NCBI RefSeq assembly: GCF_001998865.1
Contig: NZ_CP019607.1
Location: 1,054,001-1,118,000, forward strand
Direction of reading: 5' to 3'
DNA from: Tessaracoccus flavescens
GTDB lineage: Bacteria; Actinomycetota; Actinomycetes; Propionibacteriales; Propionibacteriaceae
Length of the DNA: 64,000 nucleotides
Shown: positions 28,302-36,705 of the stretch, in pieces
Numbering within the stretch: position 1 is the stretch's first letter
How the letters are laid out: every line of letters starts with the position of its first letter
Program-made: the position numbers and the translations under genes
The notes under the pieces: generated by a model
Database searches by the model: none
What the model was told of the DNA's origin: nothing
Seen by the model: only the letters and a program-made list of their open reading frames with translations

Positions 28302-28951
28302 CTGGGTCGAGCAGGTCCGCGTGGGCCAGGAGCAGGACGCAGCCCTGGGCTTCGGCGGGGGTGAGTCCGTTGGCGATCAGGTCGGGGCCGAGGGACGGGA
28401 TGAGCACCCGCCCCTGCCCGGTCAGTCGGACTCCGAGGCCACGGACGGGCTCGGTGTCGGCGACCATGACGACGGCCGTACCGGTCCTCTCTGGATGCTC
28501 TCCGACGAGTGTGAGCAGCCGGTCGAGCGGGGTGCTCGACAACGCCCCGTTGACTAGGACCACCCAGCTGTCCCACACGTCGCCGCCCAGGTCGTCGACG
28601 CGGCCGGCGGCTGCGGTCACGTCATGGTCGGCGCACTTGTCGACGGTCTCGCGGGCCGCTGCGATCGCGGCGTCCAGTGCGGCGCGGTCCTCGAGACGGT
28701 GATGGCGGATGCGCGCCGGGTCGAGCGGCTCGGCCTCCGGCGCGATCCCGATGCAGTCGAGCTGGACGTGTCGTGCCCACGGGTTGACGACGATCTCGGC
28801 AGCCACGTAGCGGGCGAAGTCGGCGGCGTAGGTGGGGTCCCCGGTGAGGCTGATCGTGCCGAGCTCTTCGAGGTTGACCAGCCACGTGGCGCCGTCGTCG
28901 TCGAGTCCCACGGAGACCACCTGCGGGTAGGCGGATCGGGCGGTCGATGTC
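28270..28951 (-). pseudogene. BTAD/LysM-type conjugative-element protein, middle part truncated at the att site
   Basis: The frame reads VVSVGLDDDGATWLVNLEEL ... GCVLLLAHADLLDPDA with good codon bias and is typical of the central region of the same protein family. Upstream, it runs straight into the reverse complement of the tRNA-Ser 3' end at 28952-28980, so its N-terminal half is absent. Near 28280-28300 the frame is lost; a one-base change in the repetitive GCGACGGCGACGACGG tract would rejoin it to the downstream part. Confidence 0.7.
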
Positions 28952-28980
28952 TGCGAGTTCGAATCTCGTATCCTCCGCCA
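28952..28980 (+). other. attR-like 3' fragment of a tRNA-Ser gene
   Basis: The sequence from 28952 has a T-arm with loop GTTCGAATC, closed by GCGAG/CTCGT, and ends ATCCTCCGCCA, including the encoded CCA. No 5' tRNA half precedes it. A Rho-independent terminator follows at once. This is the usual signature of an element integrated in a tRNA 3' end, with the intact tRNA at the other (left) end outside this window. Confidence 0.75.
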
Positions 28981-28982
28981 CC

Positions 28983-29005
28983 GCCCCTGGTCCAGCGCCA
29001 GGGGC
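28983..29005 (+). terminator. Rho-independent terminator behind the tRNA fragment
   Basis: GCCCCTGG and CCAGGGGC pair around a 7-nt loop and are followed by TCTTTGCTTT. It was probably the native terminator of the tRNA-Ser gene. Confidence 0.75.
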
Positions 29006-29021
29006 TCTTTGCTTTCCCGGG

Positions 29022-29465
29022 TTAGGCCGGGGCAGCGGGCCGCAGCATCGGGACGTGCGCGATGCCGTCCTCGAGATATCCCTCGCCGTCGCGGACGAAG
29101 CCGAACCTGCCGTACCAGCCCTCGAGGTGGTCCTGCGCGTGCAGCTCGATCTCGACGGTGGGTCCGCACAGTGCGAGGCCACGTTCCATCAGCCGGGCCG
29201 CGATTCCCCTCCCCCTCGCAGACCGCGCCGTCGCGACCCGCCCAACGATCGGGCGCCCACCGTCGGCGTGAAGGATCCGGATCGTGCCGAGCAGTTCCCC
29301 CTCCTCCGTCACCCAGAGGTGCACGGTGTCGGCCAGGAGGTCGCGGCCGTCCAGCTCGGGGTAGGCGCACTCCTGTTCGACGACGAACACGTCGGTGCGC
29401 AGCCGCAGCAGGTCGTACAGTTCAGCGGCGGCCAGTTCCCCGGCCCGGCGGATCTCGATGCTCAC
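29022..29465 (-). CDS. elaA: ElaA-like GNAT N-acetyltransferase
   Basis: 147 residues. The ElaA signature LYDLLRLRTDVFVVEQECAY is near the N-terminus. The acetyl-CoA-binding motif A RVATARSARGRGIAARLM and the ending YGRFGFVRDGEGYLEDGIAH follow. The GTG start at 29465 overlaps the stop of the TetR gene by 4 bp, so the two form an operon. The substrate is unknown. It is the first clearly chromosomal gene to the right of the att site. Confidence 0.85.
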   Translation of the reverse strand: MSIEIRRAGELAAAELYDLLRLRTDVFVVEQECAYPELDGRDLLADTVHLWVTEEGELLGTIRILHADGGRPIVGRVATARSARGRGIAARLMERGLALCGPTVEIELHAQDHLEGWYGRFGFVRDGEGYLEDGIAHVPMLRPAAPA

Positions 29466-30142
29466 GGCCCCAACACTAAAGGCCCTGCGTTGAGCAGGTC
29501 GGGCGACGTTGCGAGGCGTCGTCCCATCCGTTCCTTGAGCAGCCTCCGCCGACGAAGTCGTGCGAGCCGTCGTCGAAAGGAACTGGCCACGTCGAGGAGT
29601 TCGAGGACGCCCTGGCAGGCGTCGTGGAAGAGCGCGGGATCCTGCGCGGCGATCGCCAGGACGTAGCCGCCCTGGATGGTCGCCGACATCAGAGCCGCGA
29701 CCCGCTCGGGGCAGAGCGAGGCGGGGAGCTCGCCGGCGTCGAACGCCTGCGACAGGACCCTCGTGAGCGCGCCGCGAACCTGGGCGAAGGCGTCGGCCAC
29801 GGGGGCGAGCAGTTCCGGATCGGAGGCCACTTCTGGGTCCTGGGTGAGTCTTCCGACCTTGCAGCCGCGCAGCGCGTCGCGATCCCGCGACAGGTAGGCA
29901 CGCCACCACGCAAGGGGGGTGCCTTCGCCTTCGAGCAGTTCGAGCGAGCCAGGCAGCAGGTCGGCGCAGTTGCGCTCGAGTGCCGCGAGGGCGGGCGGGT
30001 GCTTGCCGCTGAAGTGGTGGTACATGCTGCCTTGGCCGACGGTAGAGCGCTCGCGGACCTCGCGCGGGCTGGTCGCCGCGTGGCCGCGCTCCCACATCAG
30101 GTCGCTCATCGCGGTGACGAGCCGGTCCCTCGGGGTCTCCAT
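29462..30142 (-). CDS. TetR/AcrR-family repressor
   Basis: 226 residues with a TetR_N helix-turn-helix at the N-terminus (DRLVTAMSDLMWERGHAATS ... VGQGSMYHHFSGK) and a variable ligand domain. The C-terminal 35 residues are unusually Arg-rich (RRRLARLRRRRLL). I prefer ATG 30142 (METPRDR). The ATG at 30157 overlaps the likely operator. It forms an operon with the ElaA-like gene and is probably autoregulated through the 20-bp palindrome at 30151. Confidence 0.85.
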   Translation of the reverse strand: METPRDRLVTAMSDLMWERGHAATSPREVRERSTVGQGSMYHHFSGKHPPALAALERNCADLLPGSLELLEGEGTPLAWWRAYLSRDRDALRGCKVGRLTQDPEVASDPELLAPVADAFAQVRGALTRVLSQAFDAGELPASLCPERVAALMSATIQGGYVLAIAAQDPALFHDACQGVLELLDVASSFRRRLARLRRRRLLKERMGRRLATSPDLLNAGPLVLGP

Positions 30143-30150
30143 GACCCCGC

Positions 30151-30170
30151 TGTACATACTTGTAGGTACA
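30151..30170. promoter_or_regulatory. probable TetR operator
   Basis: TGTACATACTTGTAGGTACA is an imperfect palindrome: 8 of 10 positions match between arms. It sits directly upstream of the preferred TetR start, between divergent genes, as expected for an autoregulatory site. Confidence 0.6.
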
Positions 30171-30229
30171 GATCAAAGAGGCGAGGGCGCCGACCTGTCC
30201 TGCACCCGCTGCGGCCTACCCTTTCCGGC

Positions 30230-30598
30230 ATGAGCGTTCTGGCAGCCACCCCCGGCGTCATCCCCTACGTCGACTTTCCCTACGTCGACTTTCACGACGG
30301 CCCGCGACGCATCCTGACCGTCATCTCGGAAGGCAGCGGCCTGATCACCTTGACCAGCAGGCCGGTCATGTTGGTCGACGGGCGGGAGTACCACTGCGTC
30401 TGGGGCCCGGTGACCTTCGAGGTCCCCGCCGACCGGAACGTCCATATCGGTGGCTACATCCTCGGCGGCCAAGCCATCACGGGCATGGGCTCGTTCCTGC
30501 TCGAACCAGGCAACGACGAACAGATCGTGTTCAGGCACCGCAGCCTGTCGAGCATCGGCGAGTTCCACCGGCTTCCGCCCGCGCAGTTCGGCTACTGA
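30230..30598 (+). CDS. hypothetical protein (122 residues)
   Basis: Starts MSVLAATPGVI and is rich in beta-prone residues; no signal peptide or membrane helix. Residues 12-21 contain a tandem duplication PYVDF-PYVDF, also visible in the DNA. The end overlaps the convergent response-regulator gene by 7 bp. I do not recognise a family. No good Shine-Dalgarno is seen, so the start is tentative. Confidence 0.55.
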   Translation: MSVLAATPGVIPYVDFPYVDFHDGPRRILTVISEGSGLITLTSRPVMLVDGREYHCVWGPVTFEVPADRNVHIGGYILGGQAITGMGSFLLEPGNDEQIVFRHRSLSSIGEFHRLPPAQFGY

Positions 30599-31269
30599 CG
30601 CACGCCCCCGGAGTCGGAAAGGAACGCGAGGATCGCGCGCACCCTCCGGTTCTCCTCGCCCGGCGCCAGGCCGAGCTTCATGAAGATGTTCGAGACGTGC
30701 TTTGCCACCGCCGCGCCGGAGAGGAACAACTGCTCGGCGATCTGCGCGTTCGAGAGGCCCTGAGCCATCAGTTCGAGCACCTCGAGTTCGCGCTGGCTGA
30801 GCTCCCCCAGGCCGGAACGGCTGCTGCGCATCATGGAGCGCGCCACCTCCGGGTCGATCACCACTCCCCCGCTGAGCACGAGCCGCAGCGAGGCGATGAA
30901 GTCGGCGACCTCGGCGATGCGGTCCTTCAACAGATAGCCGGTGCCGCCCGCCGCCTGGAGCCCGAACAGCTCCTGGGCGTACATCGGCGCCACGTACTGA
31001 CTGAGCACGAGCACCGCGACCTCCGGATGCGCCGCCTTGATCTGCAGCGCGGCCTTCAAGCCGTCGTTGCTCATCCCGGGCGGCATCCGGACGTCGGTGA
31101 TCACCGCATCGGGCAGATCTCCGGCCTCCTTCAGCACCCGGATCCGATCCAGGAGTCCGTCGGCGTGGGTCTCCTGCGCCACCACCGTGAAGCCCTGTCG
31201 CTCGAGCAGTCCGACCAGCCCCTCCCTGAGCAGGGTCGAGTCGTCCGCGACGACGAGTCGCGCAGTCAT
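30592..31269 (-). CDS. NarL/LuxR-family response regulator
   Basis: 225 residues with a receiver domain at 1-125 (acidic DD at 9-10, phospho-acceptor Asp in AVITDVRMPP, Lys in LLKDR) and a LuxR-type HTH at about 153-215 (LSQRELEVLELMAQGLSNAQ). Its ATG overlaps the stop of the kinase gene, so the two form a two-component pair. The divergent ABC/FtsX exporter at 32088 is a likely target by proximity. Confidence 0.92.
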   Translation of the reverse strand: MTARLVVADDSTLLREGLVGLLERQGFTVVAQETHADGLLDRIRVLKEAGDLPDAVITDVRMPPGMSNDGLKAALQIKAAHPEVAVLVLSQYVAPMYAQELFGLQAAGGTGYLLKDRIAEVADFIASLRLVLSGGVVIDPEVARSMMRSSRSGLGELSQRELEVLELMAQGLSNAQIAEQLFLSGAAVAKHVSNIFMKLGLAPGEENRRVRAILAFLSDSGGVRQ

Positions 31270-31979
31270 AACGCCACCCCCGGTTCCCCTCTGAACAGCA
31301 GCAGCGGCACCGACGCCGCCACCTGGGTCGGCCCACCCTCTGGGCTCGAGATCGTCATCTCGCCGCCGAAGGCCGCGAGCCGTTCGCGCAGACCTGACAG
31401 CCCGTGACCCGGTTTGATCCGCGCCCCACCCGGGCCCGTGTCCACGACCGAGACCTTGAGCCTCTCATCGGCGACGAGGAGAACGGTCACGCTCGCCCCC
31501 GGTGCTTGCTTGGCCGCGTTGGCGATGGCCTCCGTCGCGAAGAAGTAGCTCGCCGCGAGCACCCCCTCGGGCAGCTCGGGCAGCGGGTTCGGGCACACGA
31601 TCCTCACGTCGGCGGCGGAGCTGGCGGCCACATCGGTCAGCGCCGCGGCGAGCCCCCGCTCGGTGAGGATGGTCGGGTGGATCCCTCGGACGGCGGTGCG
31701 CAGGGCCTCGAGGCCGGCGGAGAGCGAGCTGCGGGCCTGGGTCAGGAGTTCCTTGAGCGCCGGGTCCCCGTCGACGGAGGGTGAGAGCATTGCCTCGCCC
31801 AGCTTCATCGCGGCGGCGACGAGGTACTGCTGGGTGCCGTCGTGCAGGTCGCGCTCGATGCGGCGTCGTTCCACCTCGTAGGCGTCGACGATGATCCGCC
31901 GGGACCGGGCAAGCTCCTCGATCTCCCAGGCGCGCTGTGCCTCGTGGGAGTCGGTCTCCCTCCGCCGTCGAAACGCCAC
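31266..31979 (-). CDS. NarL-type soluble sensor histidine kinase
   Basis: 237 residues, no membrane segment or sensor domain. HisKA_3 dimerisation region with phospho-acceptor His46 in ERDLHDGTQQYL, N-box EAIANAAKQA, and G-box GPGGARIKPGHGLSGLRERL. Such short cytoplasmic kinases usually partner membrane transporters that do the sensing; the FtsX-type exporter next door fits. Confidence 0.88.
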   Translation of the reverse strand: MAFRRRRETDSHEAQRAWEIEELARSRRIIVDAYEVERRRIERDLHDGTQQYLVAAAMKLGEAMLSPSVDGDPALKELLTQARSSLSAGLEALRTAVRGIHPTILTERGLAAALTDVAASSAADVRIVCPNPLPELPEGVLAASYFFATEAIANAAKQAPGASVTVLLVADERLKVSVVDTGPGGARIKPGHGLSGLRERLAAFGGEMTISSPEGGPTQVAASVPLLLFRGEPGVAL

Positions 31980-32087
31980 GGCTCGACCCTACTGGATTGC
32001 ATGGGCGTGGGAAGGTAGTGCCAGCACTACCCGGGAAGCATCGTCGGCACCATGGTGCCGAGCGCGGCCTGAGCGTGAAATGGAGGC

Positions 32088-32825
32088 ATGGACATGACAC
32101 CGCATTCCCCGAACAGCCCCTCCGCCCCGGCCCAACCTGTGCTCTCCACGCTCGACATCACCAAGCTCTTCGGCCAGGTTCGCGCGTTGGCCGGAGTGAG
32201 CCTCGAGATCGCCAAGGGTGAGACGGTCGCCATCATGGGCCCGTCCGGCTCCGGCAAGTCGACGCTCCTGCACTGCCTCTCAGGCGTGATCGTTCCCGAC
32301 GACGGCGAGGTCCGCTTCGACGGATCCACCCTCTCCGGGCTGTCCGACCGCGACCGGTCGCACACCCGGCTGCGCAGGTTCGGCTTCGTCTTCCAGGACA
32401 ACCAGCTGATCCCGGAGCTGCCCGCCCGCGAGAATGTCGCGCTGCCCCTCATGCTCACAGGCACCTCGCGCGGGAAGGCACTGAAGGAGGCCGACGAGAT
32501 GCTGCGCAGGATCGGCATCGCCGACCTCGGCACGCGTCGACCAGGTGACATGTCGGGAGGCCAGGCCCAGCGCGTCGCGATCGCCCGCGCCCTGGTCGGC
32601 AGGCCAAGCGTCGTCTTCGCGGACGAGCCGAGCGGCGCCCTTGATCAGGCGACGGGGCACGAGGTGATGCAGCTGCTGACCACGACCGTCTCCCTGATCG
32701 GCGCGAGCCTCGTGCTCGTCACGCACGACCCGAACGTCGCGAACTGGTGCAGCCGCCTCGTCGAGATCCGCGACGGGCTCGTCCACTCCGACGGGGTCCT
32801 CGCCGCCCGCGGGGGTGCCCTCTGA
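32088..32825 (+). CDS. ABC transporter ATP-binding protein (MacB/LolD type)
   Basis: 245 residues. Walker A GPSGSGKST at 51-59, Q-loop VFQDNQL, signature MSGGQAQRVAIARAL, Walker B VVFADEPSGALD, and the switch His in LVTHD. The family pairs with FtsX-type permeases for export of antimicrobial peptides or lipids, or for mechanotransmission. The stop overlaps the permease start by one base. Confidence 0.93.
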   Translation: MDMTPHSPNSPSAPAQPVLSTLDITKLFGQVRALAGVSLEIAKGETVAIMGPSGSGKSTLLHCLSGVIVPDDGEVRFDGSTLSGLSDRDRSHTRLRRFGFVFQDNQLIPELPARENVALPLMLTGTSRGKALKEADEMLRRIGIADLGTRRPGDMSGGQAQRVAIARALVGRPSVVFADEPSGALDQATGHEVMQLLTTTVSLIGASLVLVTHDPNVANWCSRLVEIRDGLVHSDGVLAARGGAL

Positions 32826-34240
32826 TGAGCACCTCGGCCACCGGGCTGGGCACGCTCAGCCTCCAGCTGACGAAGGCGCGTTTCGTCAGCAGGCAGGGCG
32901 AGTCCCTGCTCTATCTCGCCTCCATCCTCGCCTACGCCATCTGCTCGGCGCTCGCGCTGACCGTCGCGGGAGGCACCTGGATGTTCTACAACCGCTGGCA
33001 GCACCCGTTCGGCCTGATCGCCGAGGTGCTCGCGGTCGACCCGAGCTACGAGAACTTCATGACGTTCTACTTCGTGCTCGCGGTCATCGCCTGCGGCCTG
33101 CTCGTCCCGTCCGTGATCGGGCTGGCTTCGTCCGCGGCGGTGCTCGGAGCGCGTGGCCGTGAGCGCCGCCTCGCGGCGCTGAGGCTGCTCGGGGTCTCCT
33201 CGGGAGACGTGACCCGCATGTCTCTGGTCGACACCCTGATCCAGGCGGGCATCGGTGCCGTGATCGGCACGGGCCTCTACTACGCGACGCTCCCCCTGTG
33301 GTCGAACATCTCCATGCAGGGCGAGCCCCTCGGCGCGCACGAGATGTGGCTGCCGTGGTGGCTGCTCCTCTCGGTGCTGCTCGGCACGATCCTGATCGGC
33401 GTGTTCGCGAGCTGGTGGGGGCTGCGCCAGGTGCGTATCTCCCCGCTCGGGGTCGCGCGACGCTCGTCGATCCCCGGCCTGAAGGTGTGGCGCCTGGTCG
33501 CCTTCGGCGTCGCGATCGCCGCGGCCGCTGTGGTCGGCCGGATGCTCGCCACCGCCCAGGCGGCTCTTCCCATGATGATCATGGCCGTCGTGATCCTCCT
33601 GGCTGTCTGGGGTCTGAACCTGCTCGGGCCCTGGGTCCTGCAGACCCTCTCGCGCCTCTTCGCGAAGGCGCCCTCGCCGTCGATCGTGTGGGCCGCCCGC
33701 CGCATCGAGGCGAAGCCGAAGGCGACCTGGCAGCGGGTCTCTGGCCTGGGTCTGCTCGCGTTCATCGGCGGTTTCGTGGCTCTCCTGCCGATGGAGATCC
33801 GCGACTCGAAGGCGGGCTCCGCCGTGACGGACTTCGTCACGGCTGCGCGCTGGGACTTCACCACGGGTGCGATGATCACGCTCGGCATCGGCATGGTGCT
33901 CAGCGCCGCGTCCATCCTGATCACGCAGGCCTCTGCCGTCTTCGAGCAGGCCGAGCAGTCAAGGGCGCTGACCAAGATGGGCGCCCCGAGCGGCTACCTG
34001 TCTCGCGTGTCCTGGCTGGAGACCCTCGGCCCACTGGTGCTGGCGCTCGCCATGGCGGCGGCGCTCGGCGCGGCCATGGCCGACCCGCTGCGGATGATCG
34101 GCGGAACCGACACAAGCACCGGTCTGCTGATCCTGGCCGGTGTGCTCGGTGCGGGCTTCGTGCTCGCTGTCGGCGCCCTCGCCGCCGCAGAACCGCTGCA
34201 GCGCCAGGTGCTCGGCGTCCAGCGGCGCCGCAACGACTGA
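32825..34240 (+). CDS. FtsX-like ABC permease
   Basis: 471 residues from ATG 32825 (TGATG overlap with the ATPase). Multiple hydrophobic helices; an N-terminal FtsX block with ALRLLGVSSGDVTRMSLVDT and a second one with ALTKMGAPSGYLSRVSWLET, the paired coupling-helix motifs of the family. The partner of the preceding ATPase, probably under the divergent two-component system. Confidence 0.9.
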   Translation: MSTSATGLGTLSLQLTKARFVSRQGESLLYLASILAYAICSALALTVAGGTWMFYNRWQHPFGLIAEVLAVDPSYENFMTFYFVLAVIACGLLVPSVIGLASSAAVLGARGRERRLAALRLLGVSSGDVTRMSLVDTLIQAGIGAVIGTGLYYATLPLWSNISMQGEPLGAHEMWLPWWLLLSVLLGTILIGVFASWWGLRQVRISPLGVARRSSIPGLKVWRLVAFGVAIAAAAVVGRMLATAQAALPMMIMAVVILLAVWGLNLLGPWVLQTLSRLFAKAPSPSIVWAARRIEAKPKATWQRVSGLGLLAFIGGFVALLPMEIRDSKAGSAVTDFVTAARWDFTTGAMITLGIGMVLSAASILITQASAVFEQAEQSRALTKMGAPSGYLSRVSWLETLGPLVLALAMAAALGAAMADPLRMIGGTDTSTGLLILAGVLGAGFVLAVGALAAAEPLQRQVLGVQRRRND

Positions 34241-34374
34241 GCGCACCTCTGCGAGCCGTCCGCCGGGATGATCCCGGCGGCCGGCTCGCGTCGCTACACC
34301 GTCACCGCCGGGCGCCACAAGGCAGTTTCCGCGACCGCGACACAATCCCCGCCACCGCCCGCATACTTGGCGGG

Positions 34375-35364
34375 GTGAGCAACACCCTCCCGACCGGCCG
34401 CCGTCACCTTGTCGGCGGCCCCCGCCAACTGGCACGCGTGCTGCGCTGCGAGCTGACCGAGGGGCAAGCGGCCGGCGCGCCGACCCTGGTGGTGCACAAC
34501 CCCGGCGGCATCTCCTTCGACGTGGCACTGGACAAGGCCCTCGACATCGACTGGGCCGATGCACTGGGCATCCCGCTCGCCTGGTCGTCGACGTCGGGCC
34601 GGGTCGACGCCCGACGCTACGACGCCATCGGGCGCGGCTGGGGCTCGACCTTCGGCGGTGGCCTGCTCGCCACGTGCGGGCTCGCCAGCACCGGCGCACC
34701 CACCGAGGTGGACGGCGTGGCTTACGGCCAGCACGGCAGAATCAGCCACACCCCCGCCGAGCAGGTCACGTGGCAGGTGGAACCCGGAGAGGTGAGGATC
34801 ACGGGCACCGCCGTCGAGGGCACGCCCGGCGAGCCGGCTCTGCGCCTGTCCCGCACCATCAGCGCGAGCACCAAGGAGGCCCGGCTCAGCATCGTCGACA
34901 TGGTCTCCAACGAGGGCTTCGCCCCCGCAGGCCACATGTTCCGCCACCATCTCAACTTCGGCTACCCGCTCGTCTCCGAGAACAGCAGGCTCACCACCGA
35001 GGTGATCCCGATCGGAACCCGCGACGGGGCACGCCCCGGCCCGCTTTCTGCCGACCAGTTCCTGTTTCGAGTCGCGGACCGCCCTGTCGACGAGATGGTC
35101 TGGTACGCAGACAGCGGCGATGGGCGCGCCGAGCTCGTCTCCCCCGACGCCGGGGTGAGGCTCAAGCTCGACTGGTCGATCGACACCTTCCCCAGGTTCA
35201 TCGTGTGGCGCAACGCCTCCCCCGGAGTCAACGTCCTCGGCCTCGAGCCGTCGACGTCGCGCGACGGCGGACGCGACGAGACCGCCGAGTCCGGGGAGCT
35301 GATCATGCTGCAGCCGGGAGAGGCCCGCACCTACGTCACCGAGATCACCGTCGAACGGCTCTGA
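34375..35364 (+). CDS. DUF4432-family, aldose-1-epimerase-like protein
   Basis: 329 residues from a GTG at 34375. Beta-rich, with the family motifs GWGSTFGGGLLATCGL and GHMFRHHLNFGYPL containing conserved His. DUF4432 proteins have the galactose-mutarotase fold and are thought to act on sugars; the substrate is unknown. It stands alone between the exporter and the lipoprotein. Confidence 0.82.
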   Translation: MSNTLPTGRRHLVGGPRQLARVLRCELTEGQAAGAPTLVVHNPGGISFDVALDKALDIDWADALGIPLAWSSTSGRVDARRYDAIGRGWGSTFGGGLLATCGLASTGAPTEVDGVAYGQHGRISHTPAEQVTWQVEPGEVRITGTAVEGTPGEPALRLSRTISASTKEARLSIVDMVSNEGFAPAGHMFRHHLNFGYPLVSENSRLTTEVIPIGTRDGARPGPLSADQFLFRVADRPVDEMVWYADSGDGRAELVSPDAGVRLKLDWSIDTFPRFIVWRNASPGVNVLGLEPSTSRDGGRDETAESGELIMLQPGEARTYVTEITVERL

Positions 35365-35399
35365 ACCCCCTCTTGGTTACGGTGGCAGTGGGAGGTCCC

Positions 35400-36655
35400 A
35401 TGCCTAGGAAGAAGACAGGCCTGCTCGCCGCCGTGATGGCCCTCGTCCTCGGCGGTTGCAGCATTGTGGGGACTCGCGGGCGACCCGCGACATCCAGGCC
35501 TGGGTCAGCGAGCATTCCGGGGACTGGCCGGGTGTCACCTTCTCGTCGAAGGCGGGACTGTTCGGGCCCGACGGGGGCGTGGTCAGCGTCGAGGTCGACG
35601 ACCGCGCCGCGGCCGAGCGCTTCCACGACGAGATCGGGCAGGAGTTCGACCGGATCGGCCGCGACAAGGGCCGCTTCATGGTCAAGCTCGCCTGGTCCAT
35701 TGACGGGGGCACCGCAGTGCTCGCCGACTACAGCTACCACGATGAGCCGACGGAGGTCTGGGACTGGGCCGAGGCGCCGCTGCCGACCAACGCGACCGAG
35801 CGTCACGTCGGCTGGTCGGTGACCGATCAGAAGTTCACCGACTACCGGCCGGTCGTCGAGTACGTCACCGACGACCTCTCCACCACCCTTGCGGCCGTCG
35901 ATGCCCCTCCCGGGTCCGTGACGACGGTGTGGGAGTCCGAACGCCAGGCGAGTTCAGCGAGGACCAGTTCGCCGAGCGCCGCCGACCTCGGCACCCTCGA
36001 CGGCGTCGGGGTCAGGCGCACCCGCATCGAGGTGGACAACCCCACCGACATCCCCGGGATCGCCCGCTTGCTCACCTCGGAGTGGACCGTCTCCGACGGT
36101 TCACGCACCCAGATCACGACCGGCCGGGAAGACCTCGACTACGGATTGCTCGCCGACCTGCTCGACCGGGCCGACAGCGTCCAGATGGGCGGCACCGTCA
36201 CCTCGGTGACGGTGGTCGGCCTCCGCGAGTGCCACGACCTGCTGGAGAGTGTCCCCGGCATCAGCGGCACCTTCCCCCTCGTCTGCCGCGGCGACGGGAC
36301 CGACCTCGACCTGAACAGTGAGGTCAGCATCACGGGTGACTTCGACGGCGTCGCCTGCGATCTCGACATCGCCTGGCAGCTGGCCGTGGACGGGACGAGC
36401 CAGCCGCTCGTCACTGCCGATGAGCTGCGCCTCTGGCTGAACGACCTGCCCGAGGACACCAGGCTGGAGATCCTCCGCACGGCCCGGGAGCTCAGCTGGC
36501 CGACCGACCGGAAGGTCACCCTCGCCCGAGACGACCAGCTGGTCACCTTCACCTCCTCCCAGCACGGGCCGGCCACCGACGTCGATCACGGCGACGGGAA
36601 GGGCCGCGAGGCAAAGGACGCGCTCGTGCGGCTGTGGGACGAGACGGCCTCCTGA
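35400..36655 (+). pseudogene. lipoprotein of unknown function, frameshifted after the lipobox
   Basis: ATG 35400 (GGAGG just upstream) begins a lipoprotein signal MPRKKTGLLAAVMALVLGGC with the lipobox LGGC. The mature part continues in another frame: after CSIVG one expects GDSRATRDIQAWVSEHSG and the rest to 36655. A single missing G in the GGGG tract at 35468-35471 explains the shift. Intact, it would be about 418 residues. Either a sequencing/assembly error, a phase-variable tract or a recent mutation. The mature domain is not recognised. Confidence 0.7.
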
Positions 36656-36665
36656 ACCAGGTCGG

Positions 36666-36684
36666 TTAGGCTTGCCTAACCTGA
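36666..36684. promoter_or_regulatory. DtxR/IdeR iron box
   Basis: TTAGGCTTGCCTAACCTGA matches the 19-bp DtxR/IdeR consensus at most positions and lies 22 bp before the siderophore-interacting protein start. Iron-loaded regulator would repress the gene. Confidence 0.8.
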
Positions 36685-36705
36685 ACCCCATCGGGAAGAG
36701 AGAAG

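Noticed and set aside
28921..28980. Complete tRNA gene
   Set aside because: Only the T-arm and 3' acceptor strand are present; no matching 5' acceptor, D-arm or anticodon arm.
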